DNA of 32,373 bases, taken from assembly GCA_944360025.1 (NCBI GenBank), contig CALVTF010000004.1:1-32373 (forward strand), given 5' to 3'. The position numbers and the translations under genes are program-made. A model generated the notes under the pieces. That model was given only the letters and a program-made list of their open reading frames with translations. It was not told the origin of the DNA and did no database searches. Each line of letters opens with the position of its first letter. Within the stretch, counting starts at the first letter, position 1. The stretch is from an uncultured Clostridia bacterium. GTDB taxonomy: Bacteria > Bacillota > Clostridia > Christensenellales > UBA1242. Below are positions 1-6,768 of this stretch, piece by piece.

Positions 1-2
1 AT

Positions 3-512
3 ACACAAAAAGCAAGTAATTCTCCTGGAGGACTTTTTGGGAATTCATATACATGGGAAAGGATAGAATCTATTGATGAATTTAAAAACGGACTTAAAGA
101 AAGTGATATCAATTTAACAGATGAAGCCGAAACAGGACTTCAAGATAAAAAATGGGTGTTAAGGTTTTCCGAAACTGATTATTTAGATACTAGGTCTTTA
201 GGGCAAAATTTTATACAATATACAAAAGTAAAAGATATTTCAATTTTAAGATTAAAATTTGAAACTGACGGAGAGGTTTATAATTTGGGTGTTGTTGATA
301 ATAAAATGACTGGTTCGGGTGAACCGTCAAATGTTGTTAAACTCCCTGCTTGGTTGCAAGCTATTAAAAATTGGTTTGACGGTTTAGGTCTTGCACTACA
401 AATAATTATTGGTGTTGTTTTGGTTTTACTGTCTTTAGCGGTTTTATATTTTATTGTTAGATTTTTTATAGTGATTTTTAAAGGAATAAAAAAACTTTTT
501 GGGGGTGAATAA
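3..512 (+). CDS. C-terminal part of a membrane-anchored phage-like protein (5' end outside window)
   Basis: The reading frame is open from the first bases of the window, so the gene starts upstream and only its last 169 codons are visible. A GTG at 156 lies inside continuous coding sequence and is probably not the true start. The visible part is mostly soluble and polar. It ends in a hydrophobic segment of about 35 residues rich in I, V and L, then a short basic tail (KGIKKLF), as expected for a single-pass or hairpin C-terminal anchor. Filamentous phage adsorption proteins of the pIII type are anchored this way, and the gene lies upstream of a Zot-like gene, so a minor virion protein is plausible. 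No family was recognised. The next gene starts directly after its stop. Confidence 0.6.
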   Translation, partial: TQKASNSPGGLFGNSYTWERIESIDEFKNGLKESDINLTDEAETGLQDKKWVLRFSETDYLDTRSLGQNFIQYTKVKDISILRLKFETDGEVYNLGVVDNKMTGSGEPSNVVKLPAWLQAIKNWFDGLGLALQIIIGVVLVLLSLAVLYFIVRFFIVIFKGIKKLFGGE

Positions 513-513
513 A

Positions 514-2517
514 ATGACAGGATTACAAAAATTTTATTTATCACTTGGAATTATTGCTGGAGTTGTAATTATAACTTTGTCTACTATTGTTGGTGTTTGC
601 TGGGAATATATTCAAGGTACAATATTAGGCAAAACGTATTATACTGAGGAACAGTTAAATGATAAATATGAAGATGGTTACAATGACGCAAACTTTGATA
701 AAGAAGAAAGTGATAAAATCATTTCTGAATATAAGTTACAATTAGCGGAATCACAAAGTGAAGTGTCAACTTTAACTGTAAAGATTTCTGGGCTTGAAGA
801 ACAGAATAAAGAATATCAAACACAAGTAACAAATCTTACAGAAAGTCGTGATAATGCCTTATTGGAAAAATCAAATTTAGAATTGGAAAATGCTGAGATT
901 GAAGAAGAGCTATCTCAAGCTAATGCTGAGCTAGTAATAACTCAAGATAAATTAGAATTAGCACAAGATCAGAATTCATTAAATTTATCTGAAATTGAAA
1001 ATTTACAAAATAGGGTAAATAAACTAAATGAGTATATTGCTGAAATTGAAGAAGTATATACTTCGAATTTGTCAACTATTTCTAATTTAAATAGTCAAAT
1101 TATGGTTATTAGTAAACAAGTTATTGATTTAACAACACAAATAGAATCTAATAATCAATTAATTAATACTTATCAATCAAAAATAACTAAATTAGAGAAT
1201 TCAATTTCTTATTATGAAAATTTTATTTCTCAATTGATCAATGAAAATAAAGTTTTAGCCATTTTTGAATTTGATAATGAAGTATATTCAATTCAAGTTG
1301 TTGATAAAAATGGTTATGCTGAGTCATTAACACCTTCATCTATTGACACTGCTACTTTCAACTATTGGACAGTTGATGGTGAACAGGTAGACGTTTCAAC
1401 ATATCAATTGACCAATAATACAAAATTTATTGCAAATATAACATATAAGTATAAAGTTGATTTCGTAGTAGAAGGTGAAGAATTTGATTCTGTACAATAT
1501 GTGATTGAAAATGGTTTCGCAACTGAACCTGTAGAGGTTCCTGTATCTACTCAAGAACATTATGAATTTGCTGGTTGGTCAATTAACGGAACTGATATAG
1601 TAGATATTGAGAGTTTTCCAATAATTTCTAATACAACATTTTATGCTGTTTTTGAATTAGAAAAAGTAACTGTTAATGTTGTTAGTGATTTATTTATGGG
1701 AAGTACATTATATAGTGAAGAATTAGAATATAATTCATTATTAAATTCTTTAAATTATACACCTATTAGTACAGAAGAAAAGCCTGAAGATTATAGATTT
1801 AAATATTACGAAACAGGTAATTTTTTATCACCAACACAAATTGATCTTACAACATTTAGAGTAACAGAAGATATAAGTATTTGTCCTGTATTTGAAAATT
1901 ATGTTTCTTATGTAACTGTATATGATGGTGAAGAGAAAATATTTTCACAAAGAGTTGAGAAGGGCACAATAGTTGATTTAAGTTCTGTCGAACCTTTAGG
2001 GCATGAAGGATATAGATTTGTAGGCTTTTATGGATCTTTTTATTTCGAATCACAAGGATCATCAGATAAACTTAAAGTAGTAAATGATTTTCCGACTTTA
2101 TCATCAATAGTTTGTACAAGTGATAGTTATTCATGTTCTGCTCATTATGAAAAATTAAGTGATGGTTATTTTACTTGTTCAGATGCACCATTAGATTTAA
2201 ATAAATTGTATATTGGTTACTCTATTTCCGGTGAGGACCTTCAACATGGTGTTGTTAAAAACAATAGTTTAACTTCTTTAAGATTTCCTAAGGTTGATCC
2301 TTCATTGGATGGGACTTTTGTTCTTGAAATTTCAGGTGCTTCATATTACCTTGTAGGTTCTTATGATGAAGAAACTGATAGTTGGAAATTTTTGGCATAC
2401 AAGACAGATACGGATGAACGATATGAAATTCGTGATTTTACAATGGTTCGTTCTGGCTATTCTATAGGGACACCTTTTGATTTAATTAATACAGAAACAG
2501 AATCTTTAGTAGCTTAA
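514..2517 (+). CDS. Large membrane-anchored coiled-coil protein with InlB-like repeats, possible virion tip or adhesion protein
   Basis: The 667-aa product starts at ATG 514, preceded by GGGGGTG at suitable spacing; an upstream in-frame TTG at 499 is less likely. Domains in order: an N-terminal transmembrane segment (about residues 6-30), a long heptad-rich coiled coil (about 55-245), then a series of beta-rich units with the look of Listeria-Bacteroides/InlB B-repeats, with features such as HYEFAGWSINGT and TTFYAVF (about 250-545), and a distinct C-terminal domain. With the N terminus inside and the rest outside, it would project a stalk and sticky repeats from the cell or the virion. Such repeats are usual in Gram-positive surface adhesins. 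Receptor binding or virion-tip function is inferred from position in the element; no known inovirus protein was recognised. Confidence 0.7.
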   Translation: MTGLQKFYLSLGIIAGVVIITLSTIVGVCWEYIQGTILGKTYYTEEQLNDKYEDGYNDANFDKEESDKIISEYKLQLAESQSEVSTLTVKISGLEEQNKEYQTQVTNLTESRDNALLEKSNLELENAEIEEELSQANAELVITQDKLELAQDQNSLNLSEIENLQNRVNKLNEYIAEIEEVYTSNLSTISNLNSQIMVISKQVIDLTTQIESNNQLINTYQSKITKLENSISYYENFISQLINENKVLAIFEFDNEVYSIQVVDKNGYAESLTPSSIDTATFNYWTVDGEQVDVSTYQLTNNTKFIANITYKYKVDFVVEGEEFDSVQYVIENGFATEPVEVPVSTQEHYEFAGWSINGTDIVDIESFPIISNTTFYAVFELEKVTVNVVSDLFMGSTLYSEELEYNSLLNSLNYTPISTEEKPEDYRFKYYETGNFLSPTQIDLTTFRVTEDISICPVFENYVSYVTVYDGEEKIFSQRVEKGTIVDLSSVEPLGHEGYRFVGFYGSFYFESQGSSDKLKVVNDFPTLSSIVCTSDSYSCSAHYEKLSDGYFTCSDAPLDLNKLYIGYSISGEDLQHGVVKNNSLTSLRFPKVDPSLDGTFVLEISGASYYLVGSYDEETDSWKFLAYKTDTDERYEIRDFTMVRSGYSIGTPFDLINTETESLVA

Positions 2518-2527
2518 TAAAAAGCGA

Positions 2528-2645
2528 TGGTGGGAACTTTTAAAACACTACCCACCACCAAATGAGAGATTTGTTTTTCTTACTCCTTGTTTTGTCAAAT
2601 CTCTCATTACCAATAAATTTAAGTGGTCCGGAACCTTAAATTTAT
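2528..2645. repeat. Cluster of three perfect inverted repeats in the element's non-coding gap
   Basis: Three hairpins lie in succession between two genes. The first has 7-bp arms TGGTGGG (2528-2534) and CCCACCA (2551-2557). The second has 13-bp arms AATGAGAGATTTG (2561-2573) and CAAATCTCTCATT (2596-2608). The third has 11-bp arms ATAAATTTAAG (2613-2623) and CTTAAATTTAT (2635-2645) around a short GC-rich loop. None has the short loop and T-run of an ordinary terminator. In ssDNA elements such clusters act as packaging signals or single-strand origins; either role here is inference. Confidence 0.7.
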
Positions 2646-2678
2646 AAAAATTTATTTTATTTAAAAGGAAAAAAAGAA

Positions 2679-3086
2679 ATGGAAAATGTTAAAGAAAAAG
2701 AATTTAAGTTAAGAGAAGATTTGAATGAGATAGTTGAAAGTATTAAGTTGAAGACAAGAAAGACAAGTTTTGGAACATTAAGTGAATGTATTGTAAAACT
2801 TTATAATGGTGAAGAAATTATTTTTAGTGATAGAAATAAACTCTATGATTTGTTTCGTTCATTCATTATTACAGGTCAAAATGGGTTTGTAAAGTCGAAA
2901 AAACTCGTAGATGAATTTAAGGTTGACGAAGAAGGAAATGTTACAGGTGTTTATACTTGTGTAAAATATGAACTTGCAAATGGTGAAGTTTATAGATTAT
3001 TTCCAAAAGATTATTCTTCAAATACTATGATTAAAAACTACTACGATTTTTATGTAAAAAATTATAAAAAGGAAGGTAAAAAGTAG
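2679..3086 (+). CDS. Hypothetical element protein, 135 aa
   Basis: Not recognised. ATG 2679 is preceded by AAAAGGA. The product is soluble and charged, lysine- and glutamate-rich at both ends, with no membrane segment or signal peptide. The middle (FGTLSECIVKLYNGEEIIFSDRNKLYDLF) alternates hydrophobic and polar residues as in a small beta-rich fold. Its stop codon overlaps the GTG start of the next gene by one base (TAGTG), so the two are probably translationally coupled. Small soluble proteins at this position in ssDNA phages include ssDNA-binding proteins, but there is no motif here to claim that. Confidence 0.6.
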   Translation: MENVKEKEFKLREDLNEIVESIKLKTRKTSFGTLSECIVKLYNGEEIIFSDRNKLYDLFRSFIITGQNGFVKSKKLVDEFKVDEEGNVTGVYTCVKYELANGEVYRLFPKDYSSNTMIKNYYDFYVKNYKKEGKK

Positions 3087-3301
3087 TGCCAAGAAAAAGA
3101 TATTCTTTAAAACAAAGATTTCGATATCATTCTAGAATTGCCAATACAGGCAAAACACTTGATGGAAGAGTTGTTAATACTGTAACAAGAGTTCGTCATG
3201 CTAATAGAGCAGAAGAGATAAGACAGCAACAAAATGCATTCATGCAAGGTGTTAATTTTGCTAATAGAAATTGTCAAAGAATAAATAGAGTAAAAAGATA
3301 A
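3086..3301 (+). CDS. Small arginine-rich basic protein, 71 aa
   Basis: The GTG start at 3086 overlaps the previous stop and has GGAAGG upstream. The 71-residue product holds 14 arginines and 4 lysines against only three acidic residues, spread over its length, beginning MPRKRYSLKQRFRYHSR. There is no membrane segment, so it is not a classical inovirus major coat protein. The composition fits a nucleic-acid-binding protein that coats or condenses the genome or binds the replicative form; this is inference from composition and setting. A weak hairpin follows at 3304-3326. Confidence 0.6.
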   Translation: MPRKRYSLKQRFRYHSRIANTGKTLDGRVVNTVTRVRHANRAEEIRQQQNAFMQGVNFANRNCQRINRVKR

Positions 3302-3303
3302 AT

Positions 3304-3327
3304 AAAGAGTAGTAATTCTACTCTTTT
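3304..3327 (+). terminator. Weak hairpin terminator
   Basis: A 9-bp perfect stem (AAAGAGTAG and CTACTCTTT) with the 5-nt loop TAATT follows the 71-aa gene directly. Its T-run is only four bases and is part of the stem, so termination is probably partial. Confidence 0.45.
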
Positions 3328-3349
3328 ACATAAGAAGGGGTTAAATTAT

Positions 3350-3646
3350 ATGAAAACTTATAATAGTTTTGCTAGTTCTGAAGTTAAAGATTTATATATT
3401 TGTAAATCTCAGATAACAAGAAAATTGTTAGAAGATTTAAATTTACCAAATTATTTTAATTTAGATTATGCTAAGGTAGTTTTTGAAGATTGTATTCATA
3501 AGGAAAATGTTGTTTGGGTTTATACAGGTAGTAAAACCGATAAAAACAAAAGAAGGTTAACTCCTTTTGTGAAGAAAAGTGTTTATTATCGTGAATTTGT
3601 TAAAGGTCTTTCTTATTCTTATAAAACACAAAGAAAGGACCAATAA
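3350..3646 (+). CDS. Hypothetical element protein, 98 aa
   Basis: ATG 3350 has a good AGAAGGGG site upstream. The product is basic and soluble, with no recognised family. The C-terminal third (GSKTDKNKRRLTPFVKKSVYYREFVKG) is strongly basic, which suggests nucleic-acid contact. Its last 47 bases overlap the 3' end of the opposite-strand gene at 3600-3857, so transcripts from the two strands are antisense to each other here. Function unknown. Confidence 0.55.
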   Translation: MKTYNSFASSEVKDLYICKSQITRKLLEDLNLPNYFNLDYAKVVFEDCIHKENVVWVYTGSKTDKNKRRLTPFVKKSVYYREFVKGLSYSYKTQRKDQ

Positions 3647-3857
3647 ACCAAATATCTTTCCAATATTGTTTATCAATATTTTTTGCAAGTTCAATATGAT
3701 AGCCTAATTTTTCAACTTCTATTTTTAATTTATCATAATCTAAGTGATATGCGTCTTTTAAATTTGATAGGTCATGAGTAATGTTTGGTTTTTTAAAATA
3801 TTTTTTTGCTTCTAAATAGTCATTTTCTAACCATTTAGCGAAATCGTATTCTGTCAT
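3600..3857 (-). CDS. Hypothetical antisense-strand protein with its own strong promoter, 85 aa
   Basis: This is the only minus-strand gene in the element. It has an AGGAG ribosome binding site and a near-consensus sigma-A promoter (3879-3907), which support a real gene. The 85-aa product is soluble, rich in aromatic and charged residues (starts MTEYDFAKWLENDYLEAKKYF) and matches no family I recognise. Its 3' end runs 47 bases into the convergent 98-aa gene. A separate promoter on the opposite strand is typical of phage repressors, immunity genes or accessory 'moron' genes expressed in the integrated state. No helix-turn-helix is obvious, so immunity or host-interaction cargo is only a suggestion. 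Confidence 0.6.
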   Translation of the reverse strand: MTEYDFAKWLENDYLEAKKYFKKPNITHDLSNLKDAYHLDYDKLKIEVEKLGYHIELAKNIDKQYWKDIWFIGPFFVFYKNKKDL

Positions 3858-3878
3858 TTTTAATACTCCTTTTTAATG

Positions 3879-3907
3879 ATTATATTTTAATAAAATTTAA
3901 AAGTCAA
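3879..3907 (-). promoter_or_regulatory. Near-consensus sigma-A promoter for the minus-strand 85-aa gene
   Basis: Read on the minus strand: TTGACT (-35, at 3907-3902), exactly 17 bases, then TATAAT (-10, at 3884-3879). Gene start and AGGAG lie shortly downstream. It is among the best promoters in the window. Confidence 0.75.
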
Positions 3908-3925
3908 ACAAATAAAGGTTTAAAT

Positions 3926-4843
3926 ATGAAAGTAAAGCATTTTAAAGATTTTATGGACCTGTCGAAAAGACAGGGAAAAGTTCTTATATGTGGAGAGGAA
4001 GGTGCAGGAAAAACACTTCTTTCTACATATATTGGAACTGAAAAAATGTTAAGAGGTGTTGAAGATTGTTGGAAAAGTTATGAAAAGGTAGATGAATATA
4101 ATAGCTTAGGTTATAATTTTTCTAAAAATTATGAACATTTAGTTTTTTCAAATTTTGATATAAATTGTTCTTACACTCGAATTCCTTCTTTTAAATCTTA
4201 TGTTGTAGATCCTTACAAAATAGGTTTTCATTGTGATGACTATGAAACTACACCTTTACCTCCCTATTCATTTTTAATTTTGACTGAAGCTCAAACGGTT
4301 TTCAATGCTTATTTGTGGCCTTATTTTCGTCCTGAAGTTCGAAGATTTTGGGAAACTTCTCGTCAAATAGATATTGAAATCATAATTGATACAAATAGCC
4401 CTAATTTAATTTATAATGGAATGAGAAATTTGTTAAATAGAATTGTTTATTTAAATCAAAATGTTGAAGAAATAATTAATTCAGATGGAATTGTAATTGG
4501 TCATAAGCTATATGTAAAAGAATTTAGAAAATATAGCCAATTAGAAAAATATTTTGATACTATGAACGAAAAGCTTATAAAAGATGAGTATGAATTAATA
4601 TTAGATAGGTGTGTTTATCCAAATTATAATACAAAACAATGTGAATATTTAGCATTAAAGGGAAGAGAAATGCAAGATTATATTATTGAGCATTTTCCTA
4701 AGATTGAAACTATTGAAGACGTTGAAAATTTTGTTGCAAATTTTGGTTTATATATGCCTGAAGGTTATTTGATAAAACCTAGTAGTTTAATTAAGGTAAA
4801 AAATAAAACAAGTATAAATAATTATGATGATTTAGAGATTTAA
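3926..4843 (+). CDS. Zot/pI-like assembly ATPase (inovirus morphogenesis)
   Basis: The 305-aa protein has Walker A GEEGAGKT at residues 23-30 near its N terminus. A hydrophobic strand follows (FLILTEAQ, 116-123) at the Walker B position, where Zot/pI proteins usually have an Asp before the Glu; here Thr120 replaces it and Glu121 is kept. Downstream FWETSRQIDIEIIIDTNSP (141-159) fits the RHxxxD/sensor stretch of the family. Zot/pI ATPases power extrusion of filamentous phage through the cell envelope. I see no C-terminal transmembrane segment, unlike classical pI/Zot, so membrane attachment would need a partner, perhaps one of the anchored proteins upstream. The Zot-like call is good; the variant Walker B and missing anchor are unusual. 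Confidence 0.75.
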   Translation: MKVKHFKDFMDLSKRQGKVLICGEEGAGKTLLSTYIGTEKMLRGVEDCWKSYEKVDEYNSLGYNFSKNYEHLVFSNFDINCSYTRIPSFKSYVVDPYKIGFHCDDYETTPLPPYSFLILTEAQTVFNAYLWPYFRPEVRRFWETSRQIDIEIIIDTNSPNLIYNGMRNLLNRIVYLNQNVEEIINSDGIVIGHKLYVKEFRKYSQLEKYFDTMNEKLIKDEYELILDRCVYPNYNTKQCEYLALKGREMQDYIIEHFPKIETIEDVENFVANFGLYMPEGYLIKPSSLIKVKNKTSINNYDDLEI

Positions 4844-4852
4844 GGAGTATGT

Positions 4853-5248
4853 ATGGAAGAAGAAATTGAATTACAAGAAACTATGGAAAGATTAAAAGTA
4901 AAAAGACAATTAATACTTGATGTGACTGAACTCTATGAAATTTTTAGTAAAAAAATTGCAGTGTATAAAGCCTGTGGTTTTTATGGTAAAAAATTTTTAA
5001 ATAAATCAGTAAAAGAAATCTATAAAGATTTTAAAAAGGGTGTTAAACAGATTAATGAAAAAATACCTGTATTTATTGAACTTCCAACTTATAGAAAGGA
5101 AGGTGAAAATATGTATAGTAAAAAGTCAGATTTAAAAGGGAATTTAACAAAAGAAATAACTGTGACTACACCAATATTAAAGACTGAAAAAAATGGGCTA
5201 GTAAAAAATGGTAATGTTGACATAGTGCCAGACGAAGAGATCGAATAG
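4853..5248 (+). CDS. Hypothetical element protein, 131 aa, with possible internal start
   Basis: ATG 4853 follows the Zot-like gene by 9 bases, with AAGGAG upstream, so the two are co-transcribed. The first 80 residues are alpha-helical and charged, with no membrane segment. An internal in-frame ATG at 5111 is preceded by AGGAAGGTG at proper spacing and could yield a separate product of about 45 residues. Overlapping in-frame products are known in filamentous phages (pX within pII, pXI within pI). The function of either product is unknown. The gene ends just before the structured replication-origin region. Confidence 0.6.
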   Translation: MEEEIELQETMERLKVKRQLILDVTELYEIFSKKIAVYKACGFYGKKFLNKSVKEIYKDFKKGVKQINEKIPVFIELPTYRKEGENMYSKKSDLKGNLTKEITVTTPILKTEKNGLVKNGNVDIVPDEEIE

Positions 5249-5437
5249 GTTTTTCTCTTGTTTGCCTCGTCGGTGATGGGCTAACGGAAATTGCCATCTT
5301 CCGACCACAGCTTACGGTTCGGCCACCCGGCCATAGGGGCCAGCGTATACTTGCTGTTTGCACATGAAAGTTGTGACGTTGAAACAGTTTAAGTGAGAAA
5401 TTAGGACTTCGTAGAATATTCTTTCGACTGAATATTC
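5249..5437. other. GC-rich structured non-coding tract upstream of the origin
   Basis: This stretch holds no gene I can support and is visibly richer in GC (about 5262-5345) than the surroundings. A hairpin pairs GTCGG-GATGG (5269-5279) with CCATC-CCGAC (5294-5305). Three GGCC palindromes follow (5321-5324, 5329-5332, 5338-5341), inside an outer pairing ACAGC (5307-5311) with GCTGT (5353-5357). Two copies of the palindrome GAATATTC (5414-5421, 5430-5437) with an 8-nt spacer form a further hairpin next to the origin stem. Candidate roles are a single-strand origin or a packaging signal. An opposite-strand open frame of about 106 codons here looks spurious. Confidence 0.6.
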
Positions 5438-5476
5438 GCGACACAGTTCTAGTAGTATTACCTAGAACTGTGTCGC
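5438..5476 (+). other. CRESS-type rolling-circle replication origin: stem-loop with nonanucleotide TAGTATTAC
   Basis: The arms GCGACACAGTTCTAG (5438-5452) and CTAGAACTGTGTCGC (5462-5476) are perfectly complementary over 15 bp and display the 9-nt loop TAGTATTAC (5453-5461). This loop is the nonanucleotide of circoviruses and nanoviruses (geminiviruses use TAATATTAC). By analogy, Rep nicks between 5459 and 5460 (TAGTATT/AC) to start rolling-circle replication. The stem-loop sits about 105 bp upstream of a rep gene of the matching family and is followed by iterons. The structure is seen directly; the nick site is inferred from the viral family. Confidence 0.93.
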
Positions 5477-5550
5477 ATTGTCGCATAAAGCTAAATATCG
5501 AATGATTAAGGCTTTAAAAATTGTCGCATAACTGTGTAACTGTGTCGCAT
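5471..5550 (+). repeat. Rep-binding iterons, four copies of TGTCGCAT
   Basis: TGTCGCAT occurs at 5471-5478, 5479-5486 (tandem), 5522-5529 and 5543-5550. The first copy begins inside the right arm of the origin stem. AACTGTGT precedes the first and last copies and occurs once alone at 5530-5537. Direct repeats beside the nonanucleotide hairpin are the usual Rep recognition sites in circoviruses and geminiviruses. The last copies lie within 61 bases of the rep start, so Rep binding could also repress its own promoter. Confidence 0.85.
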
Positions 5551-5582
5551 TTTTATTAAAAAACAAAACAAAGAAGGTTAAA

Positions 5583-6557
5583 ATGGAAAATTTAGAAGTT
5601 GAAGATATATCACCTAACACTCAAGGTCGACGGTGGTTTTTAACAGTTAATAATCCAATTGAAACTGATGAAGAATTTGAAAATTATATAAATGGTTTAG
5701 AACACATTAAATATAGTATATTTCAAAGGGAAAAGGGCGAGATTGAAGGAACTATTCATTTTCAGGTATTTTTAATTTTTTCAATTGGAAAACGATTTAG
5801 TACAATTAAAAATTATTTTCCAAAAGCACATATAGAACAGGCTAAAGGAACTAATTTACAATGTCGAGAATATTGTTCCAAAAAAGAGACAAGAGTTAGT
5901 GGTCCTTATGAAAATGGTCAATTTGCAGAAGAACGAGCTAGAACAGATAAACAGGGTTTTTTGCAAATGGCCTGTGCAGGTTTAAGTGATAAAGAAATAA
6001 GAGATTTATATCCGTCATTATATTTAGATAAATATAAAGAAATACCAAGTATTTTTAGAAGAAATTTGAAAGAGCAGTTTAAAAATAAGTCAAGGGACGT
6101 AGAAGTAACATATATTTATGGTCCATCTCGTTCAGGGAAAACAAAATATATTTATGATACTTATAATGAAAATGAATTTTATCGTGTAACTTTATATAAT
6201 AACTCTGCCTTTGATGATTATAAAGCAGAAGACGTTATTGTTTTTGATGAATTTAATTCTTCTTTTAAGATAACAGATATGAATCATTATCTTGATAGAT
6301 ATTATGTCCCTTTGCCGGCTAGATATGATAATAGATTTTCAATGTATACAAAAGTTTATATAATTTCTAATTTACCATTATCAAAACAATATGTTGAAGA
6401 AAAAGAACGTAAGCCGGAAATATATGAGGCTTTTATGAAAAGAATTGATAATATTATTCGAATAGACGAAACAGGTTTTCATTATGAAAAACAAAAAAAT
6501 AAAGTTGTTCAAGAAGAAATAGAAGTTATTAAAGAAGATGGGGATTTGCCGTGGTAG
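5583..6557 (+). CDS. rep: CRESS-type replication initiator: HUH endonuclease and superfamily 3 helicase
   Basis: The 324-aa product has every hallmark of CRESS-DNA virus Rep. Rolling-circle motif I is FLTVNNP (19-25), motif II is HFQ (59-61), the variant of HUH seen in circovirus-like Reps, and motif III is YCSK (97-100) with the predicted nicking Tyr97. The helicase half follows with Walker A GPSRSGKT (180-187), Walker B VIVFDEF (218-224) and motif C IISN (260-263). It would nick the TAGTATTAC loop upstream, stay bound to the 5' end, and unwind and re-ligate the displaced strand. The length is typical and no lesion is visible, so it is probably active. Similar Reps are known on bacterial plasmids and integrated elements (pCRESS groups). 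Start is ATG 5583; the stop overlaps the next gene. Confidence 0.93.
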   Translation: MENLEVEDISPNTQGRRWFLTVNNPIETDEEFENYINGLEHIKYSIFQREKGEIEGTIHFQVFLIFSIGKRFSTIKNYFPKAHIEQAKGTNLQCREYCSKKETRVSGPYENGQFAEERARTDKQGFLQMACAGLSDKEIRDLYPSLYLDKYKEIPSIFRRNLKEQFKNKSRDVEVTYIYGPSRSGKTKYIYDTYNENEFYRVTLYNNSAFDDYKAEDVIVFDEFNSSFKITDMNHYLDRYYVPLPARYDNRFSMYTKVYIISNLPLSKQYVEEKERKPEIYEAFMKRIDNIIRIDETGFHYEKQKNKVVQEEIEVIKEDGDLPW

Positions 6558-6757
6558 ATAATAGATACGAAGATAATACAATTAGAAAAAAGATAAATGC
6601 AGAAAAAAGGACAATTGAAGAAACATTGGACAAACTTTTATTTTTAAATTATACAGATGAAGAAAAATTAAAAATGCTAGAATTTATAAAGGTTTGTAGA
6701 ATAAGGTATTTAAAGTTAAGTAAGCAACTAGAAACAGAAAAACAAAATAAAAGTTAA
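6551..6757 (+). CDS. Small helical protein between rep and mazF, candidate antitoxin
   Basis: The 68-aa gene starts with GTG at 6551, overlapping the rep stop by 7 bases. It ends 11 bases before the MazF start. The product is highly charged and predicted mostly helical (KKINAEKRTIEETLDKLLFLNYTDEEKLKMLEFI), with no membrane segment. Its place directly ahead of mazF is where a MazE-type antitoxin would sit, but it does not resemble the usual ribbon-helix-helix or AbrB-fold antitoxins. It could be an unusual antitoxin or an accessory replication protein translated with Rep; both are inferences. Confidence 0.5.
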   Translation: MVDNRYEDNTIRKKINAEKRTIEETLDKLLFLNYTDEEKLKMLEFIKVCRIRYLKLSKQLETEKQNKS

Positions 6758-6768
6758 AGGATAAAGAT

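Noticed and set aside
2561..2608. Intrinsic terminator after the 667-aa gene
   Set aside because: The 13-bp inverted repeat has a 22-nt loop and no T-run after it; listed as part of a hairpin cluster instead.
5166..5486. 106-codon minus-strand open frame across the origin region
   Set aside because: It covers the GC-rich folded tract and the origin hairpin; the product is low in coding character and has no ribosome binding site, so it is an effect of composition.
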